12,282 nucleotides of DNA from an uncultured Eubacteriales bacterium. Lineage in GTDB: Bacteria; Bacillota; Clostridia; Oscillospirales; CAG-272. Below, piece by piece: positions 6,140-12,282 of the stretch. A program made the translations under genes and the position numbers. The stretch spans positions 1 to 12,282 of the forward strand of contig URCP01000086.1 in NCBI GenBank assembly GCA_900546315.1. The letters run 5' to 3'. Under the pieces are notes generated by a model that was given only the letters and a program-made list of their open reading frames with translations, had not been told where the DNA came from and did no database searches. The number at the start of each line of letters is the position of its first letter. The first letter of the stretch is position 1.

Positions 6140-7594
6140 TTATTCCTGCGTCCAGCCCTCAACGAATTTCTCGATTGCCTCGTCCGCCGCCGGCTGCTTC
6201 TTCGCCATGTTCGACGCGAGAGGCTTTCCCTTGTAGATCGAGTCCGCGATCACCGATATCGTGCCGCCGAAATCGCACAGAGCGTTGAAGTCTATCGTCA
6301 GACCGTCAAAGATAGTGTCGATCATGTTCGTCGAACGATCGTCACGTGCCAGCTTCAGCTTCAGGAGCTTCTCATAGACCTCGGGTCTGACGCTGTTATA
6401 CGACTCATACGCGAGAGCCTCGGCGATAAAACCGATATCGTCGACATCTGTATTCGACATAATGCCCATGAAGCAGGTTCCCCACGCGTTCATCATGCTT
6501 CTGTAATGCTCCTGCTCCGCGTCATACTTCGGCATCGGGAGGATCAGATAATCGTCGTTCATATCACGCATATATGTCGCGATGTCGCCCATGTACGCCT
6601 GAATGAATATCGCGCGGCCATCCGTGAAGGTTGTCACATACTCCCTGCGGTCATCCATCTTCTCGCCGGGCATCAGCTTCGCGAGCTTCGACACGACGTC
6701 AATCGTCTTCTCGTTGTCAAGCGACACCGTCAGCGAATCACCTGTGTTCACGCAGAGATCAACGCCCGCCGACGTCACGAACGCTCCCGCCACAAGTCCG
6801 CCTCCGGTGCTGTCTCCGACATATCCGAAGAAATCATGCCCCGTATGGAGCTTGCCGTCTCCGTCAAGGTCGTCGTTGAACTTCGCGTATTCAACAAGCT
6901 TATCAACCGTCCAGTTTCCGCTTTCCACAAGCTCGTATATATCCTCGTCCGGAGTGTACTTCTCAAGCAGAGCGAGATTTCCGGTCATAACAATCGGAGC
7001 CGTATAAGCGTGCGGCATGATATCGCCGGTGGCAAGATACGCCTTCCCGCCGAGCGTCAGGTTTTCGTGCGCGAAATTGCTCCACCAAGGCTTATCAAAC
7101 GACAGATACGATATATCATTCAGGTTCGCGAGCATACCCTGCACAGCCAGATTTCTCAGCGCGTCGTCAGACGCCGCGACGCCGTAAACGATATCGCACA
7201 CCTTGTCCCCGGCGAGATAGCCGTTCGTGATCTGCTGTATTCCGTCCGGAGACGACGTCGAGACGATGTACTTTATGTTTGCCTTGTACATATCGCCGAT
7301 CTTCGCGTCGCGCGTGTATATGGCGTCGTTTATTGTGTCTCCGTTCTTCTCGCTGTCATAGAAGTTCATGGTATCCGACGGATAGTCGGTCGCCTCCATG
7401 ATCACGATATCGCGCCCGCCGAGATCCTTCGCGCCGAGCTCGTCAAAACGTGTCTTTTCGGTGCTCTCGGTGGAAGAAGTCGTCTCGTCTCCGGTGTTCC
7501 CGGCTGTAGTTTCCTTTCCGCTCTCGTCGCCGCTGCCGCAAGCCGCGAGAAGAAGCATCTGCGCCGCTATCAGAAAACAAATAATGCGTTTCAT
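6140..7594 (-). CDS. ABC-type extracellular solute-binding lipoprotein, cassette 1
   Basis: This 484-residue binding protein starts MKRIICFLIA and has lipobox LAAC (Cys19), then a Thr/Ser/Glu linker to about residue 48. Conserved family stretches include GYLAGDKVCDIVYG (125-138), SFDKPWWSNF (165-174) and an EF-hand-like acidic loop DLDGDGKLHTGHD (242-254). The C-terminal segment KPLASNMAKKQPAADEAIEKF is shared almost unchanged with the cassette-2 paralogue. It should capture a solute, probably a sugar or oligosaccharide, at the membrane surface for an ABC importer. The ATG at 7594 is preferred over an upstream GTG at 7612, because the AAAGGA Shine-Dalgarno (7609-7604) lies between them, 9 nt from the ATG. 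It diverges from the AraC gene at 7757, which probably controls it. No permease or ATPase is adjacent. The long open frame on the opposite strand is a shadow. Confidence 0.93.
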   Translation of the reverse strand: MKRIICFLIAAQMLLLAACGSGDESGKETTAGNTGDETTSSTESTEKTRFDELGAKDLGGRDIVIMEATDYPSDTMNFYDSEKNGDTINDAIYTRDAKIGDMYKANIKYIVSTSSPDGIQQITNGYLAGDKVCDIVYGVAASDDALRNLAVQGMLANLNDISYLSFDKPWWSNFAHENLTLGGKAYLATGDIMPHAYTAPIVMTGNLALLEKYTPDEDIYELVESGNWTVDKLVEYAKFNDDLDGDGKLHTGHDFFGYVGDSTGGGLVAGAFVTSAGVDLCVNTGDSLTVSLDNEKTIDVVSKLAKLMPGEKMDDRREYVTTFTDGRAIFIQAYMGDIATYMRDMNDDYLILPMPKYDAEQEHYRSMMNAWGTCFMGIMSNTDVDDIGFIAEALAYESYNSVRPEVYEKLLKLKLARDDRSTNMIDTIFDGLTIDFNALCDFGGTISVIADSIYKGKPLASNMAKKQPAADEAIEKFVEGWTQE

Positions 7595-7624
7595 TTTACA
7601 AATTCCTTTCACGCTTTTTTCTCT

Positions 7625-7652
7625 ATTATAGCACTGTTTCCGACGAATTCAA
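7625..7652 (-). promoter_or_regulatory. Promoter of the cassette-1 solute-binding protein
   Basis: Read on the minus strand, TTGAAT (7652-7647), a 16-bp spacer and TATAAT (7630-7625). The perfect -10 with a weak -35 and short spacer suits a promoter that needs an activator. Confidence 0.65.
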
Positions 7653-7656
7653 CGGT

Positions 7657-7691
7657 CAATATTTCTTTTCAGAAGTACAATTTTACTTTGC
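7657..7691. promoter_or_regulatory. Candidate AraC-type operator: 21-bp-spaced direct repeats, cassette 1
   Basis: CAATATTTCTTTTC (7657-7670) and CAATTTTACTTTGC (7678-7691) agree at 11 of 14 positions and start exactly 21 bp apart, two helical turns, as in known AraC half-site pairs. The second ends 2 bp before the regulator's -35. The first lies about 5 bp from the divergent -35. Confidence 0.5.
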
Positions 7692-7693
7692 CA

Positions 7694-7722
7694 TTGACAT
7701 ATCCGCGAAAAAATGCTATACT
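7694..7722 (+). promoter_or_regulatory. Promoter of the cassette-1 AraC regulator
   Basis: TTGACA (7694-7699), 17-bp spacer, TATACT (7717-7722) with an extended -10 (TGC before it). AGGAGG at 7746-7751 then stands 5 nt from the ATG at 7757. Confidence 0.85.
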
Positions 7723-7756
7723 GATTCTGATGAAACGCCGATAAAAGGAGGACATC

Positions 7757-8677
7757 ATGAATTACAAAATCGAGCCCGATCTCCGTATATGCCTCGAAAG
7801 GCGCTACCTCTCGCTCCCGGTCAGCATCGAAACCTACCGCTTCGACTTTGGCTCCGGCAGCTACCCGGCATGGTTCAGCCCCGACGTCAAAGAAGGCAGC
7901 CAGATAAGCCCGATATACCCTCACAGCCACCCCGCGCCCGAATTCATAGAAATGACCGAAGGCAGACTCGAAGCGGCGCTCGACGGAGAAAAATTCACGC
8001 TGAACGCCGGCGACATCCTCCTCGTCAGCCCCTATGCCACTCACAGCGCGAAATTCGACACCGCGGGTTCTCACGGCGTCTTCGAATACCGATACATGAT
8101 CTTCGAGCTATCAGTCTTCGCCGGCTGCGGCAAACGCGTCGCGGATATCATCGACGACCTCCGGCGCGGCAAGGCACGCTTCAGACCGGTAATCTCCGGC
8201 GACTCAGCCAAAGCCCTCAGCTCCCTCCTCGACGAAGCCACGCGACACATACGCCGACACAACGCGACAGTCTCAGACGACCTCGCCCTGACCTCGGTTC
8301 TCTGCGAAATTCTCTCAACCGCCCTTGACGCCGGTATCGAAAAGCCCGAAATGAAATCCCGCGACATATCCTTCATCCACAACGTCAGCTCCTACATCGA
8401 GCTCAACTACAAAAACCCCCTCTCCACCGCGAAAATCAGCTCCGACCTCGGCTACAGCGTCAGCTGGTTCTGCACCGCCTTCAAGCGCGCCTTCGGCAAA
8501 ACCTTCATAGAATACCTCAACGAATTCCGCGTCAACTACGCCGCCAGCCGATACATAGATTCACTGCTCTCCCTGCCGGAAATAGCCAGCGCCGCGGGCT
8601 TCTCAGACTACAACTATTTCGCGAAACGCTTCAAAAAGCACATCGGGGTCACCCCGTCTGAATTCTTTCGGAAATAA
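7757..8677 (+). CDS. AraC-family transcriptional regulator with N-terminal cupin, cassette 1
   Basis: This 306-residue regulator has an N-terminal cupin-type sensing domain (about 20-115). It includes the metal-like motif HSHPAPEF (His56, His58, Glu62) and NAGDILLVSPYATHSAKF (83-100). A helical linker follows, then a C-terminal AraC/XylS DNA-binding domain (about 203-306). The first helix-turn-helix covers LSTAKISSDLGYSVSWFCTA (222-241). The second is at LPEIASAAGFSDYNYFAKRF (273-292), ending in the usual GVTPSEFFRK. It would bind a small ligand, perhaps the solute captured by its partner, and act at the direct repeats upstream. It shares the N-terminal pattern RxSLPVxxExYxFDF and overall layout with the second AraC gene here, so the two are paralogues. 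It is transcribed divergently from the solute-binding gene ending at 7594. Family assignment is certain; the effector is unknown. Confidence 0.95.
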   Translation: MNYKIEPDLRICLERRYLSLPVSIETYRFDFGSGSYPAWFSPDVKEGSQISPIYPHSHPAPEFIEMTEGRLEAALDGEKFTLNAGDILLVSPYATHSAKFDTAGSHGVFEYRYMIFELSVFAGCGKRVADIIDDLRRGKARFRPVISGDSAKALSSLLDEATRHIRRHNATVSDDLALTSVLCEILSTALDAGIEKPEMKSRDISFIHNVSSYIELNYKNPLSTAKISSDLGYSVSWFCTAFKRAFGKTFIEYLNEFRVNYAASRYIDSLLSLPEIASAAGFSDYNYFAKRFKKHIGVTPSEFFRK

Positions 8678-8717
8678 GCAGGGGAAGACTTTTTTCGAGA
8701 AAAAAGTCTTCCCCTGC
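8678..8717. repeat. Perfect 18-bp inverted repeat with 4-nt loop
   Basis: GCAGGGGAAGACTTTTTT (8678-8695) is exactly complementary to AAAAAAGTCTTCCCCTGC (8700-8717), with loop CGAG. It starts at the base after the AraC stop and lies 28 bp from the facing solute-binding gene. The T6 and A6 tracts are inside the stem and no U-tract follows, so it is not a standard terminator, though it may still end transcription both ways. It resembles dispersed palindromes of Clostridia genomes, but no second copy is seen in this window. Confidence 0.85.
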
Positions 8718-8745
8718 ACCCCATCTAAAAAGCTTTATACAATTT

Positions 8746-10182
8746 TTATTCCTGCATCCAACCCGTTATGAACTTTGCTATCGCCTCGTCTGCCGCGGAC
8801 TGCTTCTTCGCTATGTTCGACGCAAGGGGCTTGTCCTTGTAGACAGCGTTCGCCACTACCGTCAGAGTTCCGCCAAAATCGCACAGAGCGTTGAAGTCGA
8901 TAGTCAGGTCACTGAAGATCAGGTCGATCATCGCGGTTGTCCGCTCGTCGCGCGCCAATTTCTGTTTGAGCAGTTTATCATATATCTCCGGTCTGACCGT
9001 GCCATAAGCCTCATACGCGAGCGCCTCCATGATAAATCCCGACTCGTCAATGTTCGCGTTATCCGGAATAGCAGTCGCGCACGCGCCCCAACCGTTGATC
9101 TGGCACTTATAATCCTCCTGCGCCTCGTCAAACTTCGGAAGCGGGATAATCGCGAAATCGTCCTCCATATCCCTCAGACTGCCGCCCATATAACTCTGGA
9201 TGAAGATAGCCCTTCCGGTCTTAAAAGTGCCGTTGAGATACTCGCGGCGGTCGTCCATCCTCTCCTTCGGCATCAACTGGGCGAGCTTCTCCACAACCTT
9301 CACAGCTCTGTCGCTCACAAGATCAATCGTTATCTCATCACCGTTATTCGTGCAGAGATCGACACCGCCCGCCACGACGAACGCGCCCGCGGAAAGTCCG
9401 CTTCCCGTGCTGTCTCCGACATACCCGAAGAAATCATGCCCGGTATGAAGCTTCCCGTCCCCGTCGAGGTCGTCGTTGAATTTCGTGTACTCAAGAAGCC
9501 TGTCGATAGTCCATTTTCCGTCATTGACAAGCCCGAAAATATCCGTCTCCGGAGTGTACTTGTCGAGCAGATTCAGGTTTCCGTACATAATAACCGGCGC
9601 GTTATATGTTGTCGCCGTTATTTCGCCTATCGCCATAAACGTCTTACCACCGAACGTCAGGTTATCGTAAGCGAACCGGCTCCACCACGGCTTATCAAAC
9701 GACAGATATGATATGCTGTTGAGGTCAGCGAGCATTCCCTGCGATATCAGATTCAGAAGCGTACCCGTGTCCGCCGATGTGGAGAACACCAGATCGCACA
9801 CCTTGTCGCCCGCGAGATAACCCTGAGATATCTGCTTGCACCCGGCGCCCGCGCTGTCAGGTCGGAGATAGGTTATTTTTGTGTTGAACCTCTCGCCTAT
9901 CTTCGTGTCGCGCATATGCACGGCGTCGTTGACCGCGTCTCCGATCCTTTCCTCGTCATACACATTTGAAGACGTTGTCGGATAATCATTCGCGTCCATA
10001 ATCACAAACTCTCTGCCGCCGAGATCCTTTTCTCCGAGCGCGTCAAGTCTGTCAGTCTCCGCCGGTTGTGTGCTGTCCGACATCTCTCCGTCTGCCTTTG
10101 TCGTTTCCTGCGGCTCAACCGTGCTCCCGCAGGACGCCAAGAGAAGAGTACAAAACAGCAGTGTTGATATAATCCTTTTCAT
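8746..10182 (-). CDS. ABC-type extracellular solute-binding lipoprotein, cassette 2
   Basis: This 478-residue paralogue of the cassette-1 binding protein is visibly similar from end to end. It has a signal peptide with lipobox LASC (Cys18), GYLAGDKVCDLVFS (121-134), SFDKPWWSRF (161-170) and the acidic loop DLDGDGKLHTGHD (238-250) that is identical in cassette 1. The C-terminal run KPLASNIAKKQSAADEAIAKF is also shared. The middle ligand-facing stretches differ more, for example 100-118 and 185-200, suggesting related but not identical solutes. Initiation at ATG 10182 is supported by GGGGA (10193-10189) 6 nt upstream, unlike the AAAGGA of its paralogue. It diverges from the AraC gene at 10362, its likely regulator. 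No membrane or ATPase subunit is encoded nearby. Role as importer binding subunit is inferred from family; substrate unknown. Confidence 0.93.
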   Translation of the reverse strand: MKRIISTLLFCTLLLASCGSTVEPQETTKADGEMSDSTQPAETDRLDALGEKDLGGREFVIMDANDYPTTSSNVYDEERIGDAVNDAVHMRDTKIGERFNTKITYLRPDSAGAGCKQISQGYLAGDKVCDLVFSTSADTGTLLNLISQGMLADLNSISYLSFDKPWWSRFAYDNLTFGGKTFMAIGEITATTYNAPVIMYGNLNLLDKYTPETDIFGLVNDGKWTIDRLLEYTKFNDDLDGDGKLHTGHDFFGYVGDSTGSGLSAGAFVVAGGVDLCTNNGDEITIDLVSDRAVKVVEKLAQLMPKERMDDRREYLNGTFKTGRAIFIQSYMGGSLRDMEDDFAIIPLPKFDEAQEDYKCQINGWGACATAIPDNANIDESGFIMEALAYEAYGTVRPEIYDKLLKQKLARDERTTAMIDLIFSDLTIDFNALCDFGGTLTVVANAVYKDKPLASNIAKKQSAADEAIAKFITGWMQE

Positions 10183-10241
10183 GCTTTATCCCCAGCCTTT
10201 CATATCGTTTTATTTTCTGTTAACCGATCAGCTATGTTTCT

Positions 10242-10269
10242 ATTATAACATATTTTACACAAATTTCAA
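10242..10269 (-). promoter_or_regulatory. Promoter of the cassette-2 solute-binding protein
   Basis: Read on the minus strand, TTGAAA (10269-10264), 16-bp spacer, TATAAT (10247-10242). The layout, a near-consensus -35, the same short 16-bp spacer and a perfect -10, matches the cassette-1 promoter. Confidence 0.65.
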
Positions 10270-10275
10270 GTGCCG

Positions 10276-10309
10276 ATATTCAGTTTTCGATGGTGAATAC
10301 TCAGTTTTC
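10276..10309. promoter_or_regulatory. Candidate AraC-type operator: 21-bp-spaced direct repeats, cassette 2
   Basis: ATATTCAGTTTTC (10276-10288) and ATACTCAGTTTTC (10297-10309) match at 12 of 13 positions, 21 bp apart. The second ends 2 bp before the regulator's TTGACA, and the first lies 6 bp from the -35 of the divergent promoter. Both distances reproduce the cassette-1 arrangement. Confidence 0.65.
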
Positions 10310-10311
10310 TG

Positions 10312-10340
10312 TTGACATTTCCGAAATTATATGTTATAAT
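10312..10340 (+). promoter_or_regulatory. Promoter of the cassette-2 AraC regulator
   Basis: TTGACA (10312-10317), 17-bp spacer, TATAAT (10335-10340) with extended -10 TGT. AGGAGG at 10348-10353 is 8 nt from the ATG at 10362. A nearer ATG at 10357 opens only a two-codon frame. Confidence 0.9.
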
Positions 10341-10361
10341 TGACAAAAGGAGGCGCATGGC

Positions 10362-11258
10362 ATGATAAACTCGCTTCACCGGGAAAGGTACGGCTCGCTC
10401 CCGGTCTGCACCGAAATCTACAGCTTCGACTTCGCGGGCAAAAGCTACCCGCCGTTCATCGAGTACTCCCTCGCCCACAATCAACACGTCTGCCCGATCT
10501 ACGTCCACAGCCACGAGGAACCCGAACTCATCCACGTCCTGAACGGCGAGCTTGACATAACAACCGGTGGGCGACGCGCCAGACTCAGAAAGGGCGAAAC
10601 CGCGCTCATCAGCCCCCACACCGCGCACGGAGCGGATTTTGTCCCCGGCTGTGACTTTCTCGAGTACTGCTATCTCATCTTCGACCTCGGAATCCTCTCC
10701 AGCTGCGGGAAGAAAACCGCGGACGAGATAACAGCCCTCAGGCAGGGCGCCGCGCTCTTCCCCGACAAGCTGATCGGCACTCTGTCCGAAAAGGTCGGAA
10801 GAAATATGCTCTCTATCGAACGTCTCCTTTTCCGGCAGTCCCCGACGGCGGCGGGTGAACTCGAAGCCTGCGCCTGTCTCTCGAACATCATGTCCGCAAT
10901 CCTCACCGAAGGGCTCATCCATCGCGGCGCTCCCGAGTCGCGCGACAACAGCTTCATCGAGCTTGTCGGACGATACATAGATATCCATTTCAGGGAACGC
11001 CTCTCAACGTCGGACATAAGCGCCGCGCTCGGCTACAGCCGCAACTATTTCTGCGCGCTCTTCCGTGACAACTTCGGCACTACGTTTATAAAGTACCTGA
11101 GCGAATACCGCGTCCGCCGCGCCGCTGACGATTACCGCGGCTCCTCAATGTCCCTTCCGGACATCGCCGCGAATGTCGGGTTCGGGGACTATTCGTGCTT
11201 CTCAAAGTCGTTCACGAAATATATAGGCGTCACTCCAACCGCTTATTTCAAAAAATAG
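10362..11258 (+). CDS. AraC-family transcriptional regulator with N-terminal cupin, cassette 2
   Basis: This 298-residue regulator has a cupin sensing domain (about 10-105) with HSHEEPEL (His49, His51, Glu55) and LRKGETALISPHTAHGADF (75-93). A helical middle region follows. The C-terminal AraC/XylS domain (about 195-298) has its first helix-turn-helix at LSTSDISAALGYSRNYFCAL (214-233). The second is at LPDIAANVGFGDYSCFSKSF (265-284), followed by YIGVTPTAYFKK. The N-terminal stretch RYGSLPVCTEIYSFDF (9-24) parallels the cassette-1 regulator, supporting common descent by duplication. It lies divergent to the solute-binding gene ending at 10182, and its promoter abuts the 21-bp repeats, so control of both genes, including itself, is likely. 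It ends at a shared terminator. Family assignment is certain; the inducer and whether it activates or represses are not visible. Confidence 0.95.
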   Translation: MINSLHRERYGSLPVCTEIYSFDFAGKSYPPFIEYSLAHNQHVCPIYVHSHEEPELIHVLNGELDITTGGRRARLRKGETALISPHTAHGADFVPGCDFLEYCYLIFDLGILSSCGKKTADEITALRQGAALFPDKLIGTLSEKVGRNMLSIERLLFRQSPTAAGELEACACLSNIMSAILTEGLIHRGAPESRDNSFIELVGRYIDIHFRERLSTSDISAALGYSRNYFCALFRDNFGTTFIKYLSEYRVRRAADDYRGSSMSLPDIAANVGFGDYSCFSKSFTKYIGVTPTAYFKK

Positions 11259-11259
11259 A

Positions 11260-11291
11260 AAAGACCGCCGCGAAAAACGGCAGTCTTTCTT
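11260..11291. terminator. Bidirectional intrinsic terminator
   Basis: AAAGAC-C-GCCG (11260-11270) pairs with CGGC-A-GTCTTT (11278-11288) with one C-A mismatch and loop CGAAAAA. T-rich tracts follow on both strands (CTTTTTATTT on plus, TCTATTTTTT on minus). It sits between the convergent AraC and solute-binding genes. Confidence 0.88.
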
Positions 11292-11292
11292 T

Positions 11293-12282
11293 TTATTTAT
11301 ACAGTTCACTGAGTCCCTTATAAGCCTCGAGCACTTTCTCGAAATTAGCAACAGTCTTGTCGGTCATGGACTCGAGCGTCGACGCCAGCTTTCCGCCCGA
11401 CTTCTTCAGGTCGGTCCTGAGCACCCACGTGTACGAGTTATCCTCGGACATCGTGTAGCCGATATCCCAGCGTCTTCCGGCGTTTATAATCTCAAGCATC
11501 TCGATGGAGTCCTCGTCGCGCGTCAGCTTGCTCGACGTCACAGACTCAAGATAAGCCGGAATCAGGTCACGATAGGACAGGTATGACATTGCCTCGATTA
11601 TGAGCCCGTCGTCGTCGATCGTCTGCTCGTCGCAGTCAACCGGTATCGCGAGACCTCCCGCGCGCGCGTCAACGTATGTATAATACCCTTCCTGAGTCTC
11701 ATCGTACTTCGCGTACGGAATCACGCCGAACTCGCTTCTGTACGAGCGGAACTTCTCGAGATCGTTCACCCATATTGCCTGCATGAACACCCTGTCTTCG
11801 TCCCACTTTATATCGCACTCCATGTCCCAGCCGATCTCGAACACACTGCCCGAATTGTAGAACAGGTCGTACATCCACTCCGCGAGATTGTAGAACCGCT
11901 CATCCTTAAGCCCGAGTTCAACTCCTTCCTTCGGGTCAAGCCTGACCGTTATCTCTCCTATCGCGTACTGCCAGGTTATCGCGTGATAGCCGAAGTTTGT
12001 CGCGAAGCCGAAGCGGTCCTCCTCGTCCGCCTTTCCGTTGGCGTTCAAGTCTGCCGAAGTCTTCTCGGCGTACTCTGCGAATTTGTCAAGCGTCCACTTC
12101 CCGCTCCTCACAACGTCATAGATATCGTTCAGCCCGTAGTCATCGGCGATCTTCTTGTTGAAGATCAGCGCGTTCGCGTACTGATACGAGCTGAGAAGCA
12201 TATCGCTCGAGACGAACGGAAGATATCCGTCAAACGTGAACAGATCATTCACGTTTCTGTGCCACCACGCCTCATCAAAACG
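11293..12282 (-). CDS. ABC-type extracellular solute-binding protein, third copy (5' end outside window)
   Basis: The frame stays open to the right edge of the window, so about 330 C-terminal residues are visible and the signal peptide is missing. The GTG at 12252 is not the start: the ten upstream codons read FDEAWWHRN, the same W-W motif found at residue ~170 of the other copies. An EF-hand-like loop follows (DLNANGKADEEDR), then the usual C-terminal helices (LIPAYLESVTSSKLTRDEDS). It is more diverged from the cassette-1 and -2 proteins than they are from each other, and its acidic loop and HRN/DHN motif are closer to the frameshifted copy at 1436. It should be a lipoprotein binding a sugar-like solute for an ABC importer. 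By analogy with its neighbours, a divergent AraC gene could lie beyond the edge, but that is a guess. Confidence 0.9.
   Translation of the reverse strand, partial: RFDEAWWHRNVNDLFTFDGYLPFVSSDMLLSSYQYANALIFNKKIADDYGLNDIYDVVRSGKWTLDKFAEYAEKTSADLNANGKADEEDRFGFATNFGYHAITWQYAIGEITVRLDPKEGVELGLKDERFYNLAEWMYDLFYNSGSVFEIGWDMECDIKWDEDRVFMQAIWVNDLEKFRSYRSEFGVIPYAKYDETQEGYYTYVDARAGGLAIPVDCDEQTIDDDGLIIEAMSYLSYRDLIPAYLESVTSSKLTRDEDSIEMLEIINAGRRWDIGYTMSEDNSYTWVLRTDLKKSGGKLASTLESMTDKTVANFEKVLEAYKGLSELYK

Noticed and set aside
7595..7612. GTG at 7612 as start of the cassette-1 binding protein, adding six residues
   Set aside because: The codons between 7612 and 7595 contain the AAAGGA Shine-Dalgarno of the ATG at 7594, and the paralogues start with the same MKR.
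6137..7744. A 535-codon open frame on the plus strand opposite the cassette-1 binding protein
   Set aside because: It is Arg/His/Val-rich with no domain signature and lies antisense to a clearly coding lipoprotein gene with its own promoter and Shine-Dalgarno. It is a shadow of GC-rich codon usage.
10357..10365. ATG at 10357 as start of the cassette-2 AraC gene
   Set aside because: It reads ATG GCA TGA, ending after two codons, and is only 3 nt from the Shine-Dalgarno. ATG 10362 gives the full protein with 8-nt spacing.
12250..12252. GTG as start of the third solute-binding protein
   Set aside because: The frame continues to the window edge with the conserved W-W motif encoded upstream, so the gene is truncated by the window instead.

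Overview
The window reads as a GC-rich chromosomal segment of a Gram-positive anaerobe of the Clostridia. The signs are consensus sigma-A promoters (TTGACA / 17 bp / TATAAT), AAAGGA or AGGAGG Shine-Dalgarno sites, several lipobox signal peptides, three S-layer homology (SLH) domains, and large sugar-type ABC solute-binding lipoproteins of a kind common in gut Clostridia. The exact family cannot be fixed from this sequence alone.

Region 1 (1-1354, + strand): the 3' end of a sorbose-1-phosphate-reductase-like medium-chain dehydrogenase, joined by an ATGA overlap to a PfkB-family hexose-phosphate kinase. Together they look like the end of a sugar or polyol phosphate catabolic operon.

Region 2 (1361-3740, + strand): a sigma-A promoter, then a solute-binding lipoprotein gene split by a single-base frameshift in an A4 run, then a cytoplasmic glycerophosphodiester phosphodiesterase (UgpQ-like), closed by an intrinsic terminator.

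Region 3 (3755-6132, + strand): a perfect consensus promoter drives two secreted proteins. The first is an alpha/alpha-barrel (prenyltransferase/terpene-cyclase-fold) protein anchored by three SLH domains. The second is a DUF4430 (transcobalamin-C-terminal-like) lipoprotein. These two folds are the two halves of animal intrinsic factor and transcobalamin, so the pair is a candidate split cell-surface ligand-binding system. It is the most interesting locus here.

Region 4 (6111-12282): two paralogous divergent cassettes in tandem, each a minus-strand solute-binding lipoprotein paired with a plus-strand AraC regulator. The third solute-binding protein at the right edge may belong to another such cassette. 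Both divergent intergenic regions share one geometry: 21-bp-spaced direct repeats sit between the two promoters, and the second repeat ends 2 bp before the regulator's TTGACA. No permease or ATPase gene is present, so these binding proteins must either use transport partners encoded elsewhere or serve another role. A perfect 18-bp inverted repeat separates the two cassettes. Shared hairpin terminators lie between the convergent genes. No RNA genes, CRISPR arrays or transposases were seen, and no gene-free stretch exceeds about 180 bases.
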